A stretch of DNA of 64,000 bases from Legionella quinlivanii. Its GTDB lineage: Bacteria > Pseudomonadota > Gammaproteobacteria > Legionellales > Legionellaceae. Below the pieces are notes generated by a model. The model saw only the letters and a program-made list of their open reading frames with translations, was not told the DNA's origin and did no database searches. Both the position numbers and the translations under genes were made by a program. Positions 33,877-41,996 of the stretch are shown piece by piece (positions within the stretch are counted from its first letter, which is position 1; each line of letters begins with the position of its first letter). The stretch is taken from contig NZ_UGOX01000001.1 of the NCBI RefSeq assembly GCF_900461555.1, forward strand, positions 3,299,501 through 3,363,500, given 5' to 3'.

Positions 33877-35478
33877 TTTGTCGCCACTGATTCTGGCGAT
33901 AACCGTCATTTTGTCGATCAACAACAGCAGGTGAATGTATGGAAATTAATCCATAGTGCTTTCGGACAAACGATTAAGAGCGATCGCCAACGCATTGAAC
34001 GTTTAATCGATGAGCATCTGGATCGCAACTTTTTCGCCACAAAAACCTTTGAACTGGATACGGCATTCGATACATTTTTCAGCAGCTTCTGGTCAGAATA
34101 TCTATTTGGAAATCATGTATCTTTAGATGCTTATCAGCACACACGCCATCAGATACTGTCGGCAATGAAACAATGCTTTTATAGCAATTATTACAAGAGC
34201 CTCGATCCAAGCGGCTTAACGTCCTGGCTCTATGAGCTCCCCGTTAATAAAGAACTGCAAGACGCTAAAAAAGCGATTCAGGAATACATCGGCAAAGCAA
34301 CAAGTCAGTCGATGGTCAAACGCTTTGAGACGGACTTGAATTATTTCAATGAGAAAGAGCAGCTGGGTCTGGATGCGAAAACAATCGCGGCAATTGTTTC
34401 ATATTGTGTTTTTGATCTGATTTTTGAGCCTGATTTTCTTGAGAATGTCATGTATGAGGGGCTTGCTATAGCTGTAAAAGAACATACTGATCTTCGCGTT
34501 CCATCAGCGCGCGCCCGAATTTATGAACAGGGACTCGATAAAGGCTACCTCTTTCCCATCCGCTCCCGGATTCTGGATGAAGATATTCAATTGGCTGACG
34601 GTACCAGCCTCTCCGCCGGCACAATGGTCTGTCTGAACCTCAAGCAAGCAGGCATTTATCATTCGGCAGGCCCAAGACGTTGTGTGGGTCAGGCTTATAC
34701 GCATTATTTTAAAGAACATTTTTTCAACCGAATTGAGGCCGTTGACTTTAAAGTAAAGGAAGTCACAGAACCTGCGGACAGGCAAATCGGAAACGAAAAT
34801 GTACCTGTTTCACCAGAGCGGTATCTGGTGAGCTGGAAGTTAAGACGCGATGAAGCCATGCGCAATATGTCTCATCACGCCTACAAGGGAAACCGCTTTT
34901 TTGATGTATTAAAGTTACATGAAAATGCTGGTTTAAATAACCATATGGTTAAACAGATGACATTGAAAATTCAGCGCTATATAGAGAAGAACAATCTGCC
35001 ATGGAAAGATGTAGTCATTGCTACCGCTGAGGTGCGCGGGATTCCCATTGCCTCTCAGATCGCAGGTCAATTGCAACTGCCTCTTTACACTATTCGCAAA
35101 AAAGGGGGATATAAGATGCCTGATGAGGCAGTGCAACGCGAAAATATACAAAAAGGCTATGGCGATCCGGATGTACTAGAGCTTCCCACTGATAAGATTA
35201 AGTCTCTGGCAGGTAAAACGGTTATTTTTCTGGATGATGGTGTCGCGAGCGGCGAAAGCGCCGAAGCTTGCATCAAACTACTGGAAAAGCCTGTTTCCGA
35301 AGGCAAGAAGCCTGCAGTAGTTAAAATGTTAATGGCATTGTTACAGCACGATTATGTACAAACAAGCAAATTATCCCGGCTCCCTCTGGTAAAAACCTTG
35401 TTTGATTGCCGTTCCAAGGCAGCGCTGGTAACTGAAACGCATCAGGCCTCAGAACAGACTGGGTTAATTATGCGATAA
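33877..35478 (+). CDS. Cytochrome P450-like domain fused to adenine phosphoribosyltransferase-like domain (second half)
   Basis: Open from the TAG, with the first possible start at GTG 33931 (515 residues). The numbering here is from the GTG. WKLIHSAFGQTIKSDR continues the P450 C-helix region. The heme-binding loop is HSAGPRRCVGQ with Cys251, matching GxRxCxG except that Phe is His. The K-helix ExxR is degraded to TDLR and no AGxxT I-helix motif is found, so oxygen activation is doubtful. Residues 310-500 match an adenine phosphoribosyltransferase: EVRGIPIASQIAGQLQLPLY, RKKGG, and the PRPP loop VIFLDDGVASGESA (431-444). It would bind a purine base and PRPP. The combination with adenylate kinase points to an adenine-nucleotide theme. 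Confidence 0.65.
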   Translation, partial: FVATDSGDNRHFVDQQQQVNVWKLIHSAFGQTIKSDRQRIERLIDEHLDRNFFATKTFELDTAFDTFFSSFWSEYLFGNHVSLDAYQHTRHQILSAMKQCFYSNYYKSLDPSGLTSWLYELPVNKELQDAKKAIQEYIGKATSQSMVKRFETDLNYFNEKEQLGLDAKTIAAIVSYCVFDLIFEPDFLENVMYEGLAIAVKEHTDLRVPSARARIYEQGLDKGYLFPIRSRILDEDIQLADGTSLSAGTMVCLNLKQAGIYHSAGPRRCVGQAYTHYFKEHFFNRIEAVDFKVKEVTEPADRQIGNENVPVSPERYLVSWKLRRDEAMRNMSHHAYKGNRFFDVLKLHENAGLNNHMVKQMTLKIQRYIEKNNLPWKDVVIATAEVRGIPIASQIAGQLQLPLYTIRKKGGYKMPDEAVQRENIQKGYGDPDVLELPTDKIKSLAGKTVIFLDDGVASGESAEACIKLLEKPVSEGKKPAVVKMLMALLQHDYVQTSKLSRLPLVKTLFDCRSKAALVTETHQASEQTGLIMR

Positions 35479-35489
35479 TCCCGGACTTA

Positions 35490-35518
35490 CATCATTCCTG
35501 CATTAGGCGGGAATGATG
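35490..35518 (+). terminator. Stem-loop downstream of the P450-APRT gene
   Basis: CATCATTCC and GGAATGATG pair over an 11-nt loop about 12 bases past the stop. The following sequence lacks a T-run. Confidence 0.35.
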
Positions 35519-35575
35519 AGTAAGGCAGTGCGAAATAGAGAGCTCTTTTGCCGCATCTCTGTCTGAGCAAGAATA

Positions 35576-35722
35576 TTAATGTAACCAGAAAAGATTAACC
35601 CAGACATACAAAGCAATCATGCCAATAACGGGAATTATCAGGAAGGCAAGAAATACATGGGTTTGTATACGGTTTTCGGCACTTGCCCGATAGAATTTTC
35701 TGAGCTTTTTTAAAAGAGCCAT
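35576..35722 (-). CDS. Small single-pass membrane protein, possibly NapE/TorE-like
   Basis: 48 residues from ATG 35722, with GAGG seven bases upstream; the longer frame adds 22 residues without an SD. A basic cytoplasmic start (MALLKKLRKFYR) is followed by one hydrophobic helix (HVFLAFLIIPVIGMIALYV) and a short tail. The pattern of a charged segment, FLxFLxxP and a single helix resembles NapE/TorE-type small proteins, but no nitrate or TMAO reductase genes are nearby, so the name is a guess. Confidence 0.5.
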   Translation of the reverse strand: MALLKKLRKFYRASAENRIQTHVFLAFLIIPVIGMIALYVWVNLFWLH

Positions 35723-35812
35723 GTTTATACCTCGTTTTATTAAAGAGAATTGCAGCCTCAAGTGAAGGCTTGCAGTTATTTCTCTCATAGTCTTCAGTAT
35801 AACATCCTCTGC

Positions 35813-36697
35813 TTAAATAAGGGGTTTCTTTCCATAAAACTCCAGAAAAGCACGTACTTTTGGCAATTCATAATCATAGGGTTGGTAAAACAGATAAATT
35901 TTATAAGTTCTGAACTCTAGCTTGGGCAATATTTGAATTAACTCGCCACTGTCCAGTTCATTTATTACTAACAAATCACCCGTCAGAAACAGGCCATGCC
36001 CATCTTTACAAGCTTGATTAAGCGCATCGAATTCATTCATCAATAAGACCGGACGATTAATTGAAATAAAACTCCCATCAGCCAAAGGGAGCTGATGATT
36101 TGGCTGTCTGAGCGTATGAGAAATAAAATGAGCATTGGCAAGATCTCCTTTGCTGGCAGGCAAACCATAGCGCTGTACATAACTGGGTGCGGCGCAGAGA
36201 ATGTTCTTAACGGTGGATACGTAACGTGCTTTTAAGTTATTGGTATAAGGAGGAATTTCAGGAAAACCCATCATTATATCTGCTTTGGCATCTGCCAAAT
36301 CGCCATCTTCTTCGGTCAAAATGAGTTCCAGTTCAATTTTTGGAAAACGCTCTCTGAAATCCTTCAAATGAGCAAACAGCCATTTTCTGGCCAGAATTGT
36401 TGAAACTAAAACCCGCAAAACGCCCTGAGGCTCCGCTCGTCTGTTTTCAATAAACTGATCCAGCTTGTTCATTTCATTTTCAATGACCCGGCATCTCTGG
36501 TATAGCCTTTCCCCCATTTCAGTTAACATAACTCGGCGAGTACTGCGCTTGAAAAGCTGGACCCCGATTTGCTCCTCCAAGGATTTAATTTGCTTGCTTA
36601 GTGCGGTAGGAGTAACGTGCAGCAGAGCTGCTGCACTGGCGAAATGCAGTGTTTCCGCCGCTTTAATAAAGCACTGCAGCGACTGATTAATCCTCAT
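35813..36697 (-). CDS. LysR-family transcriptional regulator
   Basis: 294 residues, SD GAGGG seven bases before the ATG. The N-terminal 60 residues form the LysR winged HTH: FASAAALLHVTPTALSKQIKSLEEQIGVQLFKRST, with the typical RRVMLTEMGERLY extension. The remaining 220 residues are the two-lobed substrate-binding domain (VSTILARKWLFAHL, then EIPPYTNNL). It is divergent from a VOC-family gene across a 113-bp region with a dyad, the standard LysR arrangement, so that gene is its likely target. The inducer is unknown. Confidence 0.9.
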   Translation of the reverse strand: MRINQSLQCFIKAAETLHFASAAALLHVTPTALSKQIKSLEEQIGVQLFKRSTRRVMLTEMGERLYQRCRVIENEMNKLDQFIENRRAEPQGVLRVLVSTILARKWLFAHLKDFRERFPKIELELILTEEDGDLADAKADIMMGFPEIPPYTNNLKARYVSTVKNILCAAPSYVQRYGLPASKGDLANAHFISHTLRQPNHQLPLADGSFISINRPVLLMNEFDALNQACKDGHGLFLTGDLLVINELDSGELIQILPKLEFRTYKIYLFYQPYDYELPKVRAFLEFYGKKPLI

Positions 36698-36712
36698 GAT
36701 GGGCCCTCGATA

Positions 36713-36733
36713 TTATGAACTTCAGGTTCATAA
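36713..36733. promoter_or_regulatory. Dyad operator between LysR gene and VOC gene
   Basis: TTATGAAC and GTTCATAA form a perfect 8-bp inverted repeat around TTCAG, 16 bp upstream of the LysR start codon. The symmetry fits a LysR binding site. Confidence 0.6.
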
Positions 36734-36810
36734 ATTATGGAAAACAAATCGTTTTATAAAGAGTATACCATCAATTTATAATGTACATAGATAACACAGG
36801 AGTTAAAAAA

Positions 36811-37191
36811 ATGAGCTATCAATTTCATCATGTGGGTATTCCAACTACTGAGGTTCGGCCCGGCGAGCGATACAGTGCCCCATTTAAAATGTACACATCG
36901 GGCGGAGAGGCTCCAACACGTATTCAGTACCATCGCTTTGAAGAAGGTTGTCCTTTGCATCCACTGCTGCAGAGCAAACCTCATGTTGCATTCAAAGTCG
37001 ATAGCATTGATGAGGCAATACGCGGGAAAAATGTCATCCTGGGACCTTACTTTCCTTTCGAGGGGTTTAGAGTAGCGGCGATTGAAGAAAACGGCTGGCC
37101 TATCGAATTTATTGAAACCACCTTGTCCGAAGAAGAAATTTGGAGTGGCAGCGCTTATAAAAATTCGGTAATTTATCCTGAAGGAGAATAA
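36811..37191 (+). CDS. VOC/glyoxalase-fold protein
   Basis: About 126 residues from ATG 36811 (GGAG nine bases upstream; the longer frame adds ten residues with no SD). YQFHHVGIPTTEVRPGERY begins the first beta-alpha-beta unit, and HVAFKVDSIDEAI and WPIEFIE the second, giving the VOC fold. Candidate metal ligands are His residues in FHHVG and HVAF and Glu in EFIE. It is probably a small lyase, isomerase or resistance-type protein. It is divergent from the LysR regulator that likely controls it. Confidence 0.75.
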   Translation: MSYQFHHVGIPTTEVRPGERYSAPFKMYTSGGEAPTRIQYHRFEEGCPLHPLLQSKPHVAFKVDSIDEAIRGKNVILGPYFPFEGFRVAAIEENGWPIEFIETTLSEEEIWSGSAYKNSVIYPEGE

Positions 37192-37216
37192 ACAGCCAAT
37201 GCATTAAAACTGCATT

Positions 37217-37343
37217 CTGTGGATAAGTTTGTTCATAAAATTAGTAAAGCATACGAATTATGTATTAACTAATGAACAAGCTATTGATTTTAAATTAATT
37301 TTTATTGTGCAGGCAAAATGCCCATCCTGTGGATAAGTTTGTT
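37217..37343. promoter_or_regulatory. Pair of perfect DnaA boxes in an AT-rich gap
   Basis: CTGTGGATAAGTTTGTT occurs as direct repeats at 37217-37233 and 37327-37343. Each contains TTATCCACA (minus strand, 37218-37226 and 37328-37336), the strongest DnaA box. The 93 bp between are very AT-rich. It could be an upstream regulatory or DnaA-titration site for the HD-domain gene. An origin is less likely because dnaA, dnaN and gyrB are absent. Confidence 0.65.
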
Positions 37344-37464
37344 AATACTTTGCTGATTGTTTTAATAAACGGGAACTTATCATGATGCTTCTCTGGCAGA
37401 ATCGCCAGGCTGCGTCATGGCGAGTTGGATCAGCTGGGTAATTGTCGGATTAATAAGGAAAATT

Positions 37465-38577
37465 ATGGCCGCTACAGAAGACAGAGTGTTTGATGATCTC
37501 TTTGTACAAATTTCCAAAAACTATCGTAATTTGTTAAAGACTAATCTTGCAGTATATTTAAACGAGTTTCCTGATTTTCCTGAGCTTCTTGATTTGCTAA
37601 AGAAAAAAGGGTTTTTTAAGGAGAAGGAAGCTATTCCTTATACAGCCGCTGACTTTATCAAATCATTAAATTTAAGTGAGCAGCAATTGCAGGCCACACC
37701 GGTCGAGTTGCTGACTTCTCCTTCACCTATTCTTGATGAAGCAAAAGAATATTCTTTCCCTGCCGAATTGAGCGATCTTCATCCGAGCTTAAATTGTTAT
37801 GCAGAAGTCATTACCGATGTTCTGCAAAATAAACTGGCCCAAAATCCTTATGAAAACCCCGGGGCCCAGGAAAATGTCACCGAGCAGGAACATGCGCTTG
37901 AAGCGGGGAAGCTGAGTTTGATATTACTGAACCGATTAGAGTATGTCCTGGGCCTGCTGTTTCATGACATAGCGCGTCCCTCTATAAGTGACCCTGAGCA
38001 TGGCCATTCCAGGCATTGTCAGGAAGGAAGTGATATTCTGGCTCCCCTGGGCTTAAGTCTGGACTATGCAGGTCATCATGCCTTCGCCAAATATTTACTT
38101 TATTTGTGCTGCCCTTCTTACAAACAGTTGCTTAGCAATACTTCCAAATCCACTTTAAAAATTCAGGAACAAGGGCTTTCGGCAGAAATTGAGGATTTAA
38201 ACAGTATGGAAATGCCAAGCCTCGCTAAAACATTTTACATGCTAATGTTTATGAGATTAATCGATGATGAGAGTAAAGTTTCTATCATTGACGTAAAAAG
38301 GCAGTTGCGGGGCCAACCGCTCGATTTTTTTGATGCAGAAACAATTCAAACCCTGGTTTGCAGGCAACTTGCAAGGCATCTGCAGGAGCGGCTGGCTAAA
38401 GGCGAAGTCGTTAAGGAAGTTAGAGACTCGATGGAATTGAAACTTAACAAAGCTTTTACGCTACTATTACGTGCCAGAGACGCAAGCAATGCTCCCTATT
38501 TGTATGAAAAATATCAGTCTGTTTTAGCTGACATAAAATCCACTAGCCTGTCTGCTCAAGAGCAGATGACAATTTAG
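37465..38577 (+). CDS. HD-domain phosphohydrolase-like protein
   Basis: About 370 residues from ATG 37465 (AAGGA about six bases upstream; the longer frame adds 16). The central region has LFHDIARPSI followed by HGHSRHCQEGSDILAPLGL, which matches the H...HD...H pattern of HD-type metal-dependent phosphohydrolases. The N-terminal 150 and C-terminal 130 residues are helical, without other recognised domains. The substrate is unknown, possibly a nucleotide. DnaA boxes precede it. Confidence 0.65.
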   Translation: MAATEDRVFDDLFVQISKNYRNLLKTNLAVYLNEFPDFPELLDLLKKKGFFKEKEAIPYTAADFIKSLNLSEQQLQATPVELLTSPSPILDEAKEYSFPAELSDLHPSLNCYAEVITDVLQNKLAQNPYENPGAQENVTEQEHALEAGKLSLILLNRLEYVLGLLFHDIARPSISDPEHGHSRHCQEGSDILAPLGLSLDYAGHHAFAKYLLYLCCPSYKQLLSNTSKSTLKIQEQGLSAEIEDLNSMEMPSLAKTFYMLMFMRLIDDESKVSIIDVKRQLRGQPLDFFDAETIQTLVCRQLARHLQERLAKGEVVKEVRDSMELKLNKAFTLLLRARDASNAPYLYEKYQSVLADIKSTSLSAQEQMTI

Positions 38578-38582
38578 TGATA

Positions 38583-38665
38583 GTCTTTGCGAGCATTAGC
38601 GAAGCAATCCAGATCCTACTCTATTCAGGTTTCGATCTGGATTGATTCACTTCGTTCGCAAAGAC
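38583..38665. repeat. Family A palindromic repeat, copy A3 (83 bp)
   Basis: Ends GTCTTTGCGAGCATTAGCG and TTCGTTCGCAAAGAC. It lies just after the HD gene stop, between convergent genes. Confidence 0.75.
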
Positions 38666-38744
38666 GATATTAGTGGTTTGATCCTGTTTATGTACCAAGC
38701 CAGCCCACAATGACTGTTAACCAGGCAGATCATTCAGCAGGCTT

Positions 38745-39101
38745 CTAGTGCTGAGATCTGCTCGGCATAGTACCATAGTGTTTATGAATCGCAGTCATCC
38801 AGCTTGGATTAGACATATCTGGCCAGTGATCTTTATCGAATCCCGGAGACTTCTTCAAGGTTTCTTTATCGACACTGATAACAAAGCAATCCTGAGCGGG
38901 ATCATAGGAGAAAATACTCCAGGGCATCGCAAAAAGCTTATCCCCCATTCCCAGGAAACCACCAAAAGACAATACTACATAGGCCACTTGTCCCTGATAT
39001 TTATCGAGCATTAAAGCCTCGATTTTTCCCAGACTGTCTCCTTCACGATTCTTTACATCCACACCGATCACATTGTCGGCATTTACAATTTGTCTGCTCA
39101 T
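38745..39101 (-). CDS. PRC-barrel domain protein
   Basis: 118 residues with GGGAGAG before the ATG. The PRC-barrel is residues 8-80: VIGVDVKNREGDSLGKIEAL, VAYVVLSFGGFLGMGDKLFA and the PWSIF turn. The C-terminal tail (PGFDKDHWPDMSNPSW) is typical of the small stand-alone stress-type PRC proteins. PRC barrels are protein or ligand binding modules; the partner is unknown. It is likely cytoplasmic. Confidence 0.85.
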   Translation of the reverse strand: MSRQIVNADNVIGVDVKNREGDSLGKIEALMLDKYQGQVAYVVLSFGGFLGMGDKLFAMPWSIFSYDPAQDCFVISVDKETLKKSPGFDKDHWPDMSNPSWMTAIHKHYGTMPSRSQH

Positions 39102-39527
39102 AACTACTCTCCCTTTGGCAAATTAAATCCCGGATCAATCAACCGTTGCTTTTGCTTACTGGAGGATTTACTAAATGTTACATAATGAGGTGAGCAAAAG
39201 CGAAGGAACCAAATGTTTTATTACCATCCATACGATTGCAGTTTCCGGACCTTCCTTGTCTTTTGATAAAAAAAGCTTAACACTTAAATTTTAGACCAAT
39301 TACCGTTAAGTGCCAAATAAAGGAAACTGAGCATAACACTAACCTTAACGGCCACTCCTTTTGCGAAAGCAGAGGAGTTGGCAGTTTCACAATAACCTGT
39401 CTTGCAATTTCCAAGCTAATTGCAGTTCCACATTGCTGGCAGCGAGCTTGGTATTTTTTGAACATTCTATATAATTTTCCAGGTGGGTCCCATATTACTA
39501 TTTTTCTTTAACGAAAAGGACACCGTT
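39102..39527. other. Intergenic region with one doubtful small ORF
   Basis: Nothing certain. A 62-codon minus-strand frame (39277-39465) has CQQCGTAISLE, a Cys-x2-Cys pair reminiscent of a zinc ribbon half, and a hydrophobic C-terminus, but its GGAA is ten bases from the ATG. It could be a gene remnant. Confidence 0.3.
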
Positions 39528-40706
39528 GTGAAAACTTTCAAACCCGAAGTAAACAAAGCACTGGACGCAAAAAAGAGAGAACAGACTTGTCTGGCAATCA
39601 ATCAACAGCTGAGCAAGTATCATCACTTCAAACTGGATGAAATTCTGTCTCTGCCAGGCGAGGAGCTCGCGGCTCTGGAGAATTTTTTACAGGATATATT
39701 CACTAATAAAGAAATTCTGCGTCACTTCAATCTCACAATGCTATACCATTTCAGAAAGATTCAGCAATTAAGGACCCCCTGGTCAGGCTTTCGCAATTTT
39801 AGTGACCTCGCTTCCTTATCAAAAGACGGGCTAGGATTTCTATTAAATTTTGTCCTTCAATCACCGCATAGGCAAGGCAGTATGCAACTGGCATTTGCTG
39901 AGGCTCTGACAATGGTTAAATCCTTGCGTCCTCCCCAACTTGCATTTCTGCACTCACTTCCCTACTCCTTCTATCCTCTGGTATTAGAGAGTAACACTGT
40001 AAACTTAAGAACTTTAAATCTTTTGTGCAGGCTTTCTCATTCGGCAAAAACAATCCTCTTTTCTCAGGCAGCCAATGAGGATTTATTTCATTCGATACAG
40101 TCCGTTGCTCAATTACGCTCGATTGATAAAGAGCGCCTCGAGATCCTGTTTAACAGCCATTACTTACTCAGCAAACAATCATTTTGCACTTCGCCTGAAT
40201 TGGAAATCCTTTTGAATAGGGAATTAACTACGGATCAGCTAAAGCCTGTTTTTTGGCTACCCAAAGAAGAGGCCGCTGTTAGGATACCGATTATTCTCAG
40301 CGCGCAAGGAGTTGAGTGCCATCGCCAGGCTTATTGTGATTTTTTAACTCAGCTTCAAGTCTGTCCCGAAATTTTATCTTTTTATCAACAGTACTTATTA
40401 AATGTAAAACGCCCCTCCGATGAGAAAGAGCGGGGACTATTCTCTAGCCCGCAATTTGTGAAGGCTTATAAAAAGAATTTTTTTGATATCGACTATTTAA
40501 CAGGCTGCACCACCACTGAAATGAAATTGCTTGCTAACTGCTGGGAAAGAGCCAGTCAAAAGAGCATTCGCAATGTCTGGGATTCAAAATTTGCTGCCTT
40601 TATGCGAGCTCAGGAAACGCAGGCAAGCAGCAATCATCGCCTGATGCCTGCCCCTTCGCCGATCTGCGCGGCTCCTAAAGCCTGCATTAAATCTCCGGTG
40701 ATCTGA
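39528..40706 (+). CDS. Hypothetical helical protein
   Basis: 392 residues from GTG 39528, with AAAAGGA seven bases upstream; the longer frame from GTG 39483 has no SD. Soluble, helical, Leu/Phe/Ser-rich, with many FxxL patterns such as LLNFVLQSPHRQG and ELEILLNREL. The last 60 residues are polar with SNHRLMPAPSPICAAPKACIKSP, a flexible, possibly secretion-related tail, but no motif is recognised. It resembles 9781-11007 in style rather than in clear sequence. Function unknown. Confidence 0.55.
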   Translation: MKTFKPEVNKALDAKKREQTCLAINQQLSKYHHFKLDEILSLPGEELAALENFLQDIFTNKEILRHFNLTMLYHFRKIQQLRTPWSGFRNFSDLASLSKDGLGFLLNFVLQSPHRQGSMQLAFAEALTMVKSLRPPQLAFLHSLPYSFYPLVLESNTVNLRTLNLLCRLSHSAKTILFSQAANEDLFHSIQSVAQLRSIDKERLEILFNSHYLLSKQSFCTSPELEILLNRELTTDQLKPVFWLPKEEAAVRIPIILSAQGVECHRQAYCDFLTQLQVCPEILSFYQQYLLNVKRPSDEKERGLFSSPQFVKAYKKNFFDIDYLTGCTTTEMKLLANCWERASQKSIRNVWDSKFAAFMRAQETQASSNHRLMPAPSPICAAPKACIKSPVI

Positions 40707-40712
40707 ATCTGA

Positions 40713-40743
40713 ATGAAACCGGTTGTCTGCAACCGGTTTCATT
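40713..40743. terminator. Perfect hairpin shared by convergent genes
   Basis: ATGAAACCGGTTG and CAACCGGTTTCAT pair perfectly around TCTG between the 39528 and 40743 genes. It can act for both strands, although T-runs are short. Confidence 0.6.
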
Positions 40744-41699
40744 TACTGTATTTGTTTGTTATAACGATCATATTCCTGAACAAAGAAATCATTAAGATCA
40801 CGCATATCCAAAACTGAACCGTTATAGGCCATAAAATCAGTCTTCATGTCAGGAATATTATAGAAGTAAATATTACTCGAATCGCTGGCAAGGGTATGCT
40901 GGCGTTTAATCGAACTTAATTCGGCGACAGAATTCCCATAGGTCTTCACGAATGCTCTTTTAGCACGTAAGTAGCGGCCATTAAAACGGGCGGAATCTTT
41001 CAGGCAGACATCAATTTTGTTAGCCACACCGCCAAGCTGAATAAAGGTTTGGCCACCTGCTCTGATGGTCAGCGTATCACTTTTTATCCAGTACATACTT
41101 AATGCGCCATCCCCCTCCAAGTCAAGCGTATTAATCCGCTCAATGCCGGCTAGCTTAACGCGCGGCTTTCCCGACATGCGCAGGTGCAGATTGCGCGAGT
41201 GCACCCCGTTAATTTCGGTATATCCCCCACCCCTCACCTCCAGCACGCCGATATTAATGTGGCCACCGAGCACAGTCCTGCCTTCATTCTCAAGATAAAG
41301 ATCAAGAAGCCCTGAGTTTAATCGCGGCCCGGTCACAATTCCTGCGCCTTCATAGCGGAAGGTATTTAGAAAGCGCCCGCGAATATCCACCGTCACACTG
41401 CCATAGCGTGGGTATCCACTGCCCAAATTCACCACCAGCGTATAGTTCTGGACTTGGGTACTCACCTGCGCCAAATCGCGGGGATCGCCATGTAAAATAA
41501 CCTGCGGCTTTGAATAGCCGGTATGCAGTACCACATTCAGGCGGCCGCTAGCTGATACCTTATTAAACGAAGGCATAGAACGAGTCTGCTGCGTTTTACT
41601 CACCGGCACAGGGGGCTGTTCTGTAGAGCTCACAGCAGAGTGTCTGCAGGCTGACAGGAGAAATAAAATACAAATCAAGGAGATAACACGGGTTAACAT
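40743..41699 (-). CDS. GIN-domain (DUF2807) lipoprotein
   Basis: 318 residues from ATG 41699; the longer frame starts at TTG. A lipobox LLSAC (near residue 17) after a hydrophobic signal peptide predicts SPII processing and a lipid-anchored protein. The rest is a long run of beta-strands with short turns (NKVSASGRLNVVLHTGY, VDIRGRFLNTFRYEGAG, GGHINIGVLEVRGGGYTEI), matching the putative adhesin-like right-handed beta-solenoid of the GIN/DUF2807 family. Surface or periplasmic; role unknown. Confidence 0.8.
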   Translation of the reverse strand: MLTRVISLICILFLLSACRHSAVSSTEQPPVPVSKTQQTRSMPSFNKVSASGRLNVVLHTGYSKPQVILHGDPRDLAQVSTQVQNYTLVVNLGSGYPRYGSVTVDIRGRFLNTFRYEGAGIVTGPRLNSGLLDLYLENEGRTVLGGHINIGVLEVRGGGYTEINGVHSRNLHLRMSGKPRVKLAGIERINTLDLEGDGALSMYWIKSDTLTIRAGGQTFIQLGGVANKIDVCLKDSARFNGRYLRAKRAFVKTYGNSVAELSSIKRQHTLASDSSNIYFYNIPDMKTDFMAYNGSVLDMRDLNDFFVQEYDRYNKQIQ

Positions 41700-41878
41700 A
41701 AGCCGACATTCCAAACCAGGTTAAGCTCCTACATTAGAATAACTTGGAAAATTGCGCAAGCAATTATCGTTTACTTTGATATCACCGCTTGTCTCGCGTG
41801 GAATTGTCCTTTTAAGGTAATTTCGTCATTTCAGAGAAGGTGTTGGTTGCATAAATGAAGATGGGTGCACAAAAAACT

Positions 41879-41963
41879 GTCTTTGCGAGCGTTAGCGAAG
41901 CAATCCAGCTTCTTACTTTGTTCAAGTTTCGATTTGGATTGCTTCGCTAACGCTCGCAAAGAC
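41879..41963. repeat. Family A palindromic repeat, copy A4 (85 bp)
   Basis: The most symmetrical copy: GTCTTTGCGAGCGTTAGCG and its near-perfect reverse complement at the other end, CGCTAACGCTCGCAAAGAC. It lies upstream of the GIN lipoprotein and downstream of the T2 RNase. I see no gene in the rest of this 297-bp gap. Confidence 0.8.
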
Positions 41964-41996
41964 ACAGGCCAGTTGTGCTGAGCAGGCATTCTATAT

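Noticed and set aside
33931-35478. P450-APRT ORF as an independent gene starting at GTG 33931
   Set aside because: No SD, and P450 homology continues upstream through the TAG in the same frame. A single interrupted gene explains the sequence better, although reinitiation cannot be ruled out.
37217-37343. DnaA boxes as the chromosomal origin
   Set aside because: Only two boxes, and none of dnaA, dnaN, recF, gyrB, rpmH or gidA is nearby. A regulatory or titration site is more likely.
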